Shown one piece after another: positions 1 through 10,355 of a stretch of DNA of 64,000 nucleotides; the stretch's first letter is position 1, and every line of letters begins with the position of its first letter. Made by a program: the position numbers and the translations under genes. The stretch lies in the NCBI GenBank assembly GCA_963971575.1, contig OZ020611.1, forward strand, positions 244,800,654-244,864,653, written 5' to 3'. The DNA comes from Liopterus haemorrhoidalis (taxonomy: Eukaryota; Arthropoda; Insecta; Coleoptera; Dytiscidae). The notes under the pieces were generated by a model. That model saw nothing but the letters and a program-made list of their open reading frames with translations. It did not search any database and was not told the DNA's origin.

Positions 1-160
1 TGGGGTTATTGTGTGTTGTAAGGCGTGTGTCATAGGCTCACATCATGAATGTTTATGGCTTCTGTTTGTAACTGCTTTAGTAATACATATAGGTAACAGT
101 GGTAATTATTAGCAACGAGAAATTTGAAATTACTAGAGATTACTAGAGATTACCGGATTA

Positions 161-520
161 CTAGAGTCCGGCAAAAATATGCAACGGTACTTTAGTTAGG
201 TGTTTTTCGATAAAAAGCGGCACATGTGTTGTCCATAGAAATAAAATGTAATTATATATATTTGTAATGTGCCCTGCTGATAGTGTAGCGTATAAAAATT
301 TAATATCTTATCAAAAACTGACCAATGGCAAAGGACTGACCGGAATTACCTATCTCGGATAAAATCCCAAAATAATGAGGTGTCGTTATTAAGATAAGAA
401 TTCATTGCGGTACAAGTGTTTTATTCTTTTGTTTTTTGTTGGTTTTTTGTTAAAATAAAGTTTAAAATAGCACCCCTATGGCAAAAGTACCGTTGCATAT
501 TTTTACAGGTCTCTACTGAT
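161..520. mobile_element. MITE-like element with 22-bp inverted repeats
   Basis: AAAAATATGCAACGGTACTT at 172-192 is matched in inverted orientation at 486-506. Weaker inverted similarity extends outwards on both sides. The interior is AT-rich with no open frame. No target duplication was established. Confidence 0.5.
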
Positions 521-2779
521 TACACACCGTTATCTTTTGCAATCAATGACAATTAACATATTTATTAATAGTAAACATATACCTAAGAATATCTAAGAAC
601 GTCCGCCATGTTGAAATATTTCATAACATTTTATCTGAATCAACGACTTACGTTATTGGTAATGCACGTATTAAAATAAACTAAACGAGAGCGTCCTAGG
701 TCATTTTCGAAGTGTCATGTTGTTCAGGTGTCAATAATTGAATGGTGAAAAGTGAGACGAAACAAGCGTTACATGTGTTTTCTCAAAAATTTTAAACTTT
801 ACCATTTTTTACAAATTATCAAGGCTGTAGTGGAGGGTATACAGCGGTATACGGGGTGTGCCTTCTGCTTTGTTTTGAATAAATAGCGTGTAACCTATGA
901 TTTTTCAAGTTTTGATGCGTTAAACGAAGTTATTCTGGACCTTTGACCCTCTGTTTCTAATGATACATGTACAGTATACCCTCTGCTGATTTTATGATTA
1001 CAGCACTGCAAATTACAATAAGAATGTAATCTTTTACCAACGGAAGATTAACTAAACTGGGCGCCCTAAGAGCAACTTGTCTTGAGCCCCGCTCCCGGAC
1101 AAATGCAATAACTGCCTTGACTAAAAATAATAACAATAAAAAGAATCATACAATCGCGTTATTTATTAAAGAAACAAATACAAAAAATATATTCTAACAG
1201 AATTATTCTCAAAATTTCTTTACTTTTCTCTCTCTTTTTAGCAAAATTATCAATAATATCTTCAGTCACTAACGTAATTTTACTGCATGATCTACGCACA
1301 ATAGTTTATTTCTAATAACGTCCTAGTGATTTTTGTAAAAATACAATTTGGCATTGTGTTTTGGAAGTCCTTGAAGTACGAGGGTCCGTGGTCACAGGCA
1401 CTATAGTAAATTCTTCCCTGGCTATCAGTCGTCACCGGCAGACCACGGCGAACCACACATGTCCTGATGCACTCTCACCACAACAAGCGGGATATTCAAA
1501 ACAAAACTGACATTATTATTATTCTTGAATATTTAATATTATAAATTAATAAAGAGAAAAGACAGCATGAAGACATTAAAAAAAATAAAATATTTAATCG
1601 GTATGTTATTTTTCTTTTATTTTTGTGAATTAGAGGGCCTCCGGGAAGCGAGGGCCCTGGGCGTGCGCCTCCTGCTCCTGACGGGTAGTCCGCCCCCGGG
1701 CTGGGGGTCCCCTGTCTTAAGGGGCCCGAGGGGATCTCCTCCACCGCCTGTGCGTAAATCCACCCCTGTCTATCATTGCTCTATATTTACTGTACACTGA
1801 GTAAGTGCGGTAACTATGGACTACCAGCAACTCAATCAACAATAAAACGATACGGAATTAACGAATTACAGTCTTTTTATTTGGAATCAGTCACGGAAGT
1901 GCCTATCTAGGAATCAAATAACAATTAAAATTACAGGTTATATTTCCATTCTAACAAAAAATAAAATTAAAAATAATAAAATGTTGCATTGTATTAATAT
2001 TCAGGGGTAATATGGACCAGAGATGTATCTAGTATATGGCAGGGATAGCATGTGCCCTGGGCACACTTGAAATGGGGCGCAAATTTATGAAAAATAAAAT
2101 TTTAAACAAAAGAAAAACAAAATGGATGAAAAATAATTAATAAAATATTTTGGGAAAAAAAAAATTCTACATTAAAAGTAAAATCTTGTACTTTGTTGTA
2201 AAATGGAAGAAAGTGTGTAGTTTCAATAACATGTCGTCAGAAATAAATACCAGAGACAATTAAAATGTCAAGTGTCGCTGACGTATTTATATCATCACGT
2301 TTCGGTTATTTTCTGAACAAGCCCTAAAGCTGCGTTCAGAGCTCTTAAATTAGTCGACTATCACTAAAGGCTATGACCTGTACACTGTTGATTGTCACTA
2401 ACAAGTTTGTCTAAATTTAATACGTTATACGTTGTCGATTGTAGATAGTTTTCCAAACTTATAGTTTGTGAGTTGTTTTCATGAGACAGACATATAAACA
2501 CATTGGCTATCTCAGTCTACATCGGAGAGAACGTTTATATTTCATGCCTTTACGTAACCTAAGGCTGACAACTTTCCTAAATCGAAATGGGACACGGGAC
2601 GATGTTTTTCTAAGCGATCATGAATAAATATAAATAAGGCTAGAGCAGCACTTTTTTATATTACCGTTTATTTAAAATATAGTATCATAGGTACATTCTT
2701 AACTAAAATATCTTACGGTAAGATATAGGTACAATTATAGGCCTATCTGTTTATATAAGAGTACCTTTTCAATAATCAA
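521..2779. other. AT-rich intergenic or intronic stretch with degenerate repeats
   Basis: No gene was recognised. A GC-rich patch at 1636-1765 ends with GTAAATCCACCCCTG, which resembles the terminus of a hAT-type MITE read inwards. A similar GC-rich, gggcgc-bearing patch lies at 1060-1100. A degenerate element start, CAGAGATGTATCTAG, lies near 2019. Short open frames here look like chance. Confidence 0.4.
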
Positions 2780-3907
2780 TCACTTCTTTTTGAAGAAATA
2801 TTTTTCGCATGTGTGGAATATCTTAACTAGCTTCGGGTCGTTATTGAGAATATCTAAAAATCTCTCTCATTTACCCATGTTGAATTTGAGCTGTAGCATG
2901 GCGTGTAGCGTGTCGAGGTTGAGCGCCGCTTTGTCTGCGGTCCACATTGCGTTCATTAACGGAAACACTGTCTCAGTAGGCGCGTTCCTTCCAGGAACAG
3001 TCAATAAATGTTGTACAATCAACAAGCAAGTTTTATTTGGAATCGACTGTTCATCAAAATGTCTAAAAATGTGCATCCATCTACTTTCAGTATCATAGTT
3101 GCTTTCCAGAGGCGCATTAAGCGGTGGGCGGACTGGGTGGCCGCCCGGGGCCCACGAAACCGGGGGGGGGGGGGCAACGAGGCATACATACAACTATTTC
3201 CATTCTATTTAAAATGGTAGAGGGCCCATTTTAATTTTACCGCCCAGGGCCCTCAAGCAACTTAATCCGCCACTGCTGCTTTCTGCCCATTGCTTTAACA
3301 TATTGTCATCGATGTAATTTGTCAACGGGCATATTTCGTCAAATAAATCTTCTTCTTCTATTTTATTAATATCCTCTTGTTTCACATTACTTGTATAATG
3401 TTTCAGAGTTATTTTGACTTCAGCCAACAAAGGACGTTTTTTATATAAGATCCATCTAAAGGTTTGAAAATCTTCATATCGGTGAGTGTATTTATTCAAA
3501 TACTGAATGCAATTATTGAAAAAGTTTCTGACGTGACCCATAAAGTAATTACGATCGATTGTAACATTTTCGACTAGACGAGTCAAATCATTCCTGATAC
3601 TGAGAGGAACGTAATCGTGTTATAAACTGTTTGTGTATTTGGATCTCAGATCACTGAATGCCTGCGAAACCTCCGTAAATCTTTTCGTATCAGCCTCCAT
3701 TAGTTTTACAGCATCATGAAAAATTGCCGATTGTGTGTGTATAAACCTCAGCCATATTTCGAAACAGTCATTGGAAAAAAACGAATGAAAGACTGCCAGA
3801 TATTTATCTTGAGATAAAAAGTATGATTTCAATGACGCGAACATCTGTAATATTCGTTCTATCGCCGGAATAAGGGCCAGCCATCTCCTCTTGCTATATC
3901 CTAGCAT
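2780..3907 (-). pseudogene. hAT-superfamily transposase relic (C-terminal part)
   Basis: The minus-strand frames give RRWLALIPAIERILQMFASL, then a middle block, then ETVFPLMNAMWTADKAALNL, which is typical of the C-terminal dimerisation domain of hAT or ZMYM-like transposases. The frame shifts near 3618, a 169-bp MITE interrupts it at 3107-3275, and a TGA at about 2866 splits the tail, whose frame runs on to 2780. The N-terminal and catalytic parts upstream of 3907 are missing. It lies in the presumed last intron or downstream flank of the XKR-like gene. Confidence 0.75.
3107..3275. mobile_element. 169-bp hAT-type MITE inserted in the hAT relic
   Basis: The ends CAGAGGCGCATTAAG and CTTAATCCGCCACTG are inverted repeats. 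The flanks TTGCTTTC (3099-3106) and CTGCTTTC (3276-3283) are an 8-bp duplication with one difference. Taking out the element and one flank copy rejoins the host reading frame at WAES|NYD. The interior contains a long poly-G run. Confidence 0.85.
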
Positions 3908-4547
3908 TTTTTTGTAGTGTACCTCGGCAGACTTACAGCAGCCAGTACCCGTGCACCATCTTGCGACTTGTTACCAGTTATTGTTGGCGCCAATATTCAT
4001 AGCGCTGGCGAGTGGCCTGTCAGTGCGGTGAAGTGAATGTGTGTACTGCATCGCCATGCAGGACGTGCGGTGCAAGAGTGAAGTAGAACAAAATGGACGA
4101 TTGACTGAGTAACGTGTGGCGAGCTGCCATGTGCTCATAAAATGTTCAGTTATAGTTATTGTAATGTGTTTGAGGAGTAAAATCAATTAATATTACGAAC
4201 AATGAGCATAAATTGATGCAACAGTTATATTTTGATGATGCGATTAGTGAATTTCTGAAAGATACATCTATCAAGTTGGCAAGGTGTGAATGAGGTGACA
4301 GTTGTGACATGAACATCCGCAATGATTCATTACCTGGCCAGTCAGGTACACCCTGGTGGAGGACGCTGGGGGACTGCGATGGAGATATGCGCATGGCGAT
4401 GATCCGGTGGGAGGCGGGAGGCCGGATACTCTTTGGTCTGACTGTACAAACCATTGGATCATTCTCGCAGACACAGTAGGTGTGCGCTCAATAAGAGAAA
4501 CTCATGTCAAGTGTGACTTTTCACACATTTCAGAGATTTGAAGGTAT
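3908..4547. other. Stretch without recognised gene
   Basis: Short minus-strand frames of 67-102 codons overlap here, and none has a recognised domain. Part of the stretch (4320-4470) is less AT-rich than the surroundings. Near 4487-4545 there is a degraded copy of the end motif GTGTGAnnnTCACACATTTCAG seen in the long repeat arms at 23-27 kb and 35 kb. Confidence 0.35.
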
Positions 4548-4555
4548 GTATTAAG

Positions 4556-4699
4556 CAGTGGCGGTCGGTGAATAATTTTTGAGTATGCAATTACAAGGAA
4601 TACACACGCTCGTGCTTTGTCGTGCTGTTGAGCGATATAGTACGAGCTTGTCGGATCATACTAATTGCATACCCAAACATGTTTCACCGACCGCCACTG
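4556..4699. mobile_element. 144-bp hAT-type MITE with perfect TIRs
   Basis: The terminal inverted repeats CAGTGGCGGTCGGTGAA are perfect at both ends. A perfect 8-bp target duplication, GTATTAAG, occupies 4548-4555 and 4700-4707. This is one of the clearest element boundaries in the window and probably a fairly recent insertion. Confidence 0.92.
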
Positions 4700-5119
4700 G
4701 TATTAAGTGATAACATATTGTAGGTACATATTAAAGATTATAAATTTCCATAACTCTAGAAAGAATAAGCACGCGCTCCCATCTAGAGACATAAAAGTGT
4801 ACTTAATTATGTGATCCTTCATCCTTCCAGTTAGTCAGATAAATATTGTAAGCTCAGTGCTGCAAAATATTAGTTAACCTTTGAAATAATTACGAAATCA
4901 AAAAGGTTTATGGTATTATTCCGGGTGACATAATGTGCATTATTCAGAATGTTTCAAATTTATAGGTTAACCTTCCCGTGTTATCGGGTGTGTGACAAAA
5001 GTTTTTTTTTTCACATGTTTGCAAGTCATATTAAAATAAATAAATTTAAAAAAACTACTTTCCGTGCCTTAATCTACATCTTGCCAGCTTTCTTTTGATA
5101 CCACGCAATACGTCGCAAT

Positions 5120-5435
5120 ATTTAAAAAAAATCAATTATTTTCGAAAATCTATCTGATCAAAAATTCCTGTTGGACTATTCAGCTTTCACTCATTTCGAA
5201 TCATTCCATCCTTGCTGACAATTTTTTCAGATTTTAAGACCAACTTCTATAGGAAATATGGGATAAAAGTATTTTTTAACATTTTTTGTGAAAATGGTGT
5301 AAAAATACGCGTTTCTTTTTTTTCAAAAAGAAAAATAATATGCTTGTTTATCTACGTTATTAAAAAAAATATTTGTCATTCGTTAAATACAAATTTATTT
5401 ATATTTTTCGGGAAAGACGTTTTTACCGACCACCA
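5120..5435 (-). repeat. Diverged fragment of the GTCTGTC-bearing repeat family
   Basis: TCTGATCAAAAATTCCTGTTG and the following sequence match the inner half of the arms at 23-27 kb, in the orientation of the 24700-25710 arm. The GTCTGTC motif itself is missing here. Confidence 0.5.
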
Positions 5436-5984
5436 ACATACCGGGTGAATTATTTAAGGACAAACATACATGTTTCACATATAATGTTAATGCAGTGAGT
5501 TATTTCATTTGCAACATAGCAAATTATGAAAGCAAGCTCATATCCATGGCAACAGATATGCAATGGTTAATAAATATAATAGTTATTTGACATGATAAGT
5601 TCCTAGACGGATAAAAAATAGTAAATTAGAAACAATAAATGAATCTTTACTAGCTTGTTTATATTTACATCCAAACAAAAATAATAATGTTTAGTAGCTA
5701 AGTCCAAAAAATATTTAAAAAATAATATTTTGTCTTTTCTATGGATACGGTAATAATTTGTTTTATGGCTATGTTGCTTTTGAATAGGGGATAGGCCTGA
5801 TTTTTTAAATTTTTTTTATTATATTCCTCTTGTTGCATATAAACATAAAAAACAGTTTTTAATTTTTTTTTTTTTAATTTGAAGGCTTAAAAAAATCATA
5901 AATGTATGTAGCGCGCGAAAACGACGTGTGACGTCATACCCTTCTAACTGACACATGACACTACTAGTCTACCCAGCGTACATA

Positions 5985-6567
5985 CAGTACCTAGACAAAA
6001 TATTATAACCACTTACATAACCACTTACAAAAACAACTGTTTAATAAAAATGCCGACATATAATCATATGCTACTTTATTTATTTCTTTAACATATCGTG
6101 AATTTATTAAAAGATAAGCCATTTTAAACATCTTCAACTCTGTATTTTTATTCTGAAACTGATTTGTAAGAACAAAAAGTATCGATTTTGTCCTGGCCAG
6201 GTAATTCGCCGGATATCAATCCTATCGAAAATGTTGGGAACCCCCTGAAAAGACTTGTTTATGATTTAAATAATACTAATAAACTAGTTTTAATAGATAA
6301 TATTAAAAAGTATGGCATGGCTCTCCAGAAATTGAATATTGTATTAGGGCATGTATTGAGAGTATGCCTCGAAGAATTGCGGCAGTAATAAAAGCAAAGG
6401 AGGCAACACAAAATATTAAAAAACATTTTATAAATGTACTAAAATAATTGGAAACAATAAAATACAAAATAAAAATAAAATTGGTGTATTACTATTTTGT
6501 TGATTTTGTGTAAAACAATGAATTTTTAAAAATTCATAAGTGGTTATAATATTTTGTCTAGGTACTG
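5985..6567 (+). mobile_element. Tc1/mariner-like element, internally deleted
   Basis: The terminal inverted repeats begin CAGTACCTAGACAAAATATT and the flanks are TA dinucleotides (5983-5984, 6568-6569). The same site in the opposite THAP copy at 50.5-51.7 kb lacks this insert, which confirms the edges. Only the last part of a transposase remains inside. Confidence 0.9.
6188..6445 (+). pseudogene. Tc1-like transposase C-terminal fragment
   Basis: WPGNSPDINPIENV is the classic Tc1 segment around the last catalytic residue. The Trp that usually follows ENV is Gly here. The frame then breaks, and MPRRIAAVIKAKEATQNIKK continues in another frame. The N-terminal DNA-binding and first catalytic parts are deleted. 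Confidence 0.85.
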
Positions 6568-6710
6568 TAGTCTGTTGTGAACTTATTTGTTTGTATAACT
6601 TTTATAGGTTATGTAAAGTTAGAGTGATTTTAATTAAAATAAAGTTTAATTCTATAAAAACAATTTATACATGTTACCCGAATTAAATTTTATATTAAAA
6701 TATATAAAAT

Positions 6711-6922
6711 ATGGAAGATCCAGGCCTCGAAGTACTGGGGCCTGGTACATAGTCGAAAATATTGTTTAGTACCAATGTGCACAAATAGTTCAATTAGAAA
6801 TCCAAAAAAATAATTTATATCATTACCTGATGATGAAAAACAACAGAAAAGCTATGAGGCGAAATAAAACCGATATTTCAGAAAAAAGTAAACTTTATGT
6901 TTGTGAAAACCATTTTAATGTG
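6711..6922 (+). pseudogene. THAP zinc-finger exon relic, copy A
   Basis: Starting MEDPG, it then reads as a C2CH THAP finger: YCLVPMC, later FISLPDDEKQQK, and CENHF, followed by donor-like GTGAGT. Stop codons and small frameshifts break it. The last ligand His is present in this copy but changed in the other. THAP domains are the DNA-binding part of P-element-like transposases. Confidence 0.75.
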
Positions 6923-7323
6923 AGTACATACATTTTATAAATTATTTTAATAATAAATGCGTGAAAAATTGTTTAAAAACAAATACAAAACTCTCAAACA
7001 ATACAATATAAACACGTAAACATTATGTTTTGTCTGTATCTGTGACGTCAAACCGCAACAGTCTCAGTCGTATCTACTCGGCAACCTTCGCGGCGTGGTC
7101 GGCTTATTTCAAATTTACAATATTTTAATTAAAAAATTTGGCTATAATATTAATTAAAATGTGATTTTTGTTGTGTTAGGTGACATAACTAACATTAAAA
7201 TATCAAAAAAATGTAGTTTTAAGGAAATATAAATTTTATGCGTATCCCCTATTAACTCACTTCATTAACATTATATGTGAAACATGTATGTTGCTCCTTC
7301 AATATTTCACCCTGTATATAAGG

Positions 7324-8065
7324 GAGGTATTGTGATCATACCGATTTTGACATTTCGAGATTTCGATGGATCTCCACGAATTAAGGTCCCTACATAACGT
7401 TTTGACTATTTTTAGCATGATGTCTGTCGGTATGTCTGTCCGTCCATCTGTCCGTCCGTCCGTCTGTCTGTCTGTCTATCTGTGTACACGTGTAGAAAAA
7501 ATTCGGCTGAAAGGATTTTTATGAAACTTCATATTTAAACTTTTGACATAAGTGGCACGAGTTGATCAACTTTTGGTAAAAATCGGTTGACACGAAATGG
7601 GAGTTTACTCGTGCCGATGTTAAGATTTTTTGAAATATTTAAGAAAGTTGCTATAAAAGCAATAACTAACAACTTTTATTTGAGACATTTTTTGATAATC
7701 GAAAAATTTTTGAACGATTTTCCGAAATTTTTTCTAAGTATCTATTTTTTCATACTTATATATAACATTTTCATGGTAATGATAAATAATATCTATGTTA
7801 GAAAATATTAGGCCAAGTTATTTCTACTCTGCTGCTAGAATGTATTTCATACAGTACTTTGTGATGGCGGTCGGTCCTGTAGTGGTCATAGCTGATTTTT
7901 GTTTTTTTAGTTTCAGTATTTTCCTATACACGGGTCAAATAATTGTATATGTATGCAAAATTACAACTCTCTTGCAGTAGTCGTTTCGCCATAATTTCTA
8001 CAGTATATACTATATAGACAGAGGCATGAGTAATGGTATAAGGGTTTTTTGGTTATATCCATAAA
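7324..8065 (+). repeat. GTCTGTC-bearing repeat, second subfamily, copy 1
   Basis: It contains a cluster of GTCTGTCTGTCC-type repeats at 7426-7482, a GTGTACACGTGTAG stretch, and then AT-rich sequence. Opposite-orientation copies lie at 42060-42650 and 47165-47760. No coding capacity was recognised. Confidence 0.7.
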
Positions 8066-8374
8066 ACCCTGGAAATACAAAAAAATATTACAAAAAATGT
8101 ATTATTAACAGGTACGCAACGTCCATTAAAGTAATTAAAGTAATTTAATTTAGTTTATTTTGTATTATTTACGATAATTTATTGTCTCACTACAAGGAAG
8201 AAAACACAGTAGAGTGTCGATTATTGGACATCCCGGAGCACAGTCACAATGTAGAACATAATATGTAATGTCGATTTGAAGAACATGTTCCATTGTGTAA
8301 GTAAAGACAGTTTAAAGCCGGTCATAGCAATGTGTAATTCCCAGTCCTGTGTCTGTGTCACATCATATACCATA
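8066..8374. other. AT-rich stretch, nothing recognised
   Basis: No open frame, repeat boundary or RNA gene could be supported between the repeat copy and the tetranucleotide array. Confidence 0.4.
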
Positions 8375-8978
8375 TACATACATACATACATACATACATA
8401 CATACATACATACATACATACATACATACATACATACATACATACATACATACATACATACATACATACATACATACATACATACATACATACATACATA
8501 CATACATACATACATACATACATACATACATACATACATACATACATACATACATACATACATACATACATACATACATACATACATACATACATACATA
8601 CATACATACATACATACATACATACATACATACATACATACATACATACATACATACATACATACATACATACATACATACATACATACATACATACATA
8701 CATACATACATACATACATACATACATACATACATACATACATACATACATACATACATACATACATACATACATACATACATACATACATACATACATA
8801 CATACATACATACATACATACATACATACATACATACATACATACATACATACATACATACATACATACATACATACATACATACATACATACATACATA
8901 CATACATACATACATACATACATACATACATACATACATACATACATACATACATACATACATACATACATACATACA

Positions 8979-9008
<30 letters not shown>
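8375..9008. repeat. Pure (TACA)n microsatellite, about 158 copies
   Basis: The array runs 634 bases without a visible interruption. It creates long false open frames on both strands (repeating YIHT on plus, MYVC on minus), because four bases per unit give a 12-base codon period without stops. These frames should not be annotated as genes. Confidence 0.97.
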
Positions 9009-9009
<1 letters not shown>

Positions 9010-9896
9010 TGTATTGTAAGTGATCTATACTCATCATACCTAATGGTCCGGGGATATCTGACGAGGCCGGGAAAGAAGTGAATGTTTGTTGTTTTAGAAA
9101 GATTTTGTGGATGGTGTATAGGCAGGGGCGTCACGTGTGCGTCGGCAGCCCGTGTGCGGTCATTCGTGGAACCGCCCTTTGGACCGTTTTGAAGGGTGTA
9201 CATCTGACTGTGGAGATATATTTATGTCCAGTAGGCGCATGTTATAGATCAATAAAAGGACATGTTTTCAATAAAATAAGTCTAGTCTATTTGGTTCTAC
9301 AGCGCTTGTATCCAACTCTTGTTTCCAACTTTAACACCTAGTTTACACTTGTTTCCAACAGTTCCCGATTAACCGTCATGCTCGGTTATCCGTCATCCCG
9401 CAATACCGTTTAGTTCGGATTTTCCAGACTCCACTGTACTATTTCTGTATTATTACTGTATTATTTCCATTTTAATTGTTTTCCCAGCGATCCTTCTTAG
9501 ATCACAACAAAGTACAAATTGACATAAAAAACAATCGGGAATAATTAGTAAAATCTGATGATTTATGTAAATTATTACTTAAATTTAACCATTGCCCTAA
9601 ATATTTCTAAAAAAAATAATTCGGCGTAATATGGATAAAAATCTAGATATTGGTGGCACTGCGGGGGAGGGGGGGGGGCAGATTCCCGCTTCGCCCCGCC
9701 CAGCACCTGGCCAGTGGGACAAGTCGACTGAACACACTCGTCCGTCTCTCCTCAGTTGATTATGTGACACTGACACCGACCTGCCATGTCACTGGATATC
9801 TCTGGACATACACATGTCAGACTGGTGACATCTGCATCAGTGCGGAACAACATTCTCTCTCATAACATAACACTTGACATCAGTTATCGTATTTAT
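9009..9896. other. Stretch with element fragments, no gene recognised
   Basis: The segment 9122-9200 begins GCAGGGGCGTCACGTGTG and matches, in inverted form, 15208-15276, so both are ends of one MITE family. A GC-rich patch with a poly-G run lies at 9657-9720. Open frames here have no recognised domain. Confidence 0.4.
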
Positions 9897-10059
9897 CAGT
9901 GACGGAACTGTGGGGGGGGCACGTCATTATGGCGACCATCAAACCTCTAAATGAAGTTATTATTTATCGCCTCGTCTCTCTGTACAAAGCCGACATACTT
10001 AGTGTAAGATCCAGAAAAAAAAAACGGGGGGGGGGTCAAAAAATGATGCTAGGCCACTG
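9897..10059. mobile_element. 163-bp hAT-type MITE with poly-G tracts
   Basis: It begins CAGTGACGGAACTGTG and ends GGCCACTG. The flanking 8-mers GTATTTAT (9889-9896) and GTATTAAT (10060-10067) differ at one position. Long G runs lie near both ends of the element. It ends about 150 bases below XKR-like exon 8. Confidence 0.75.
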
Positions 10060-10205
10060 GTATTAATGCAGCCGGTATTTTGCAAGGTACTGTCAACCCT
10101 TCTATCTCAACCAAACAGTAATTAGTGATAAAATTAAATATTGTATTTGAGTTGGTCAATTACTGGGCCTATTGTTTACACAAGGTGTTGTTTGAACATA
10201 TTTAC

Positions 10206-10355
10206 CTGCTGGCAGTGCTAGTGCAGCGGCATACAGGAGGCAGCCCCTGGTGGAGAGACGCACCTCGTAGAATATGTTCATTGCCTTACGCTGGGTGTAT
10301 TGGGTGGCCGCATAACCGGCGAGTGACGTCACCACCGCCGCCCACTGGTACCAAC
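10206..10355 (-). CDS. XKR-like gene exon 8
   Basis: This 150-base exon has acceptor TTGCAG and donor GTAAAT and is phase 1-1. It continues directly from exon 7 as [20 protein letters not shown], which matches the helix after the family signature (W/YQ...SL..Y). A further hydrophobic stretch [11 protein letters not shown] follows. The next exon must begin with two bases of a Gly-type codon; I found no convincing candidate in 1-10205. Confidence 0.82.

Larger units (their letters stand above)
5784..7252 (+). mobile_element. Non-autonomous DNA element carrying a THAP exon, copy A
   Basis: The ends ATAGGGGATA and TATCCCCTAT are inverted repeats. A related copy lies in opposite orientation at 50545-51663. 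After removing the different insertion in each copy, both are about 870-885 bp. Copy A is interrupted by a Tc1-like element at 5985-6567. It has lost everything after the first coding exon. Confidence 0.8.
5439..7316. mobile_element. TIR element (ACCGGGTGAATTATT family), outer layer of a three-deep nest
   Basis: The ends TACCGGGTGAATTATTTAAG and the inverted TTCAATATTTCACCCTGTA border a region with inner inverted similarity of about 70 bp. A shorter copy of the same family at 30446-30813 lacks the insert, and so marks the empty site. The THAP element at 5784-7252 lies inside. Confidence 0.75.

Noticed and set aside
1496..1800. Overlapping frames on both strands with Pro/Gly-rich sequence
   Set aside because: They lie over a GC-rich MITE-like patch, and composition alone explains the lack of stops.
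4146..4541. Overlapping minus and plus frames, one containing VPDWPGN like a Tc1 motif
   Set aside because: The match is too short, the following SPDLNPIE block is missing, and no inverted ends are nearby.
8221..9203. Long open frames of 224-281 codons with repeating YIHT or MYVC
   Set aside because: They are created by the (TACA)n array, which has no stop in any frame. No protein-like flanks exist.
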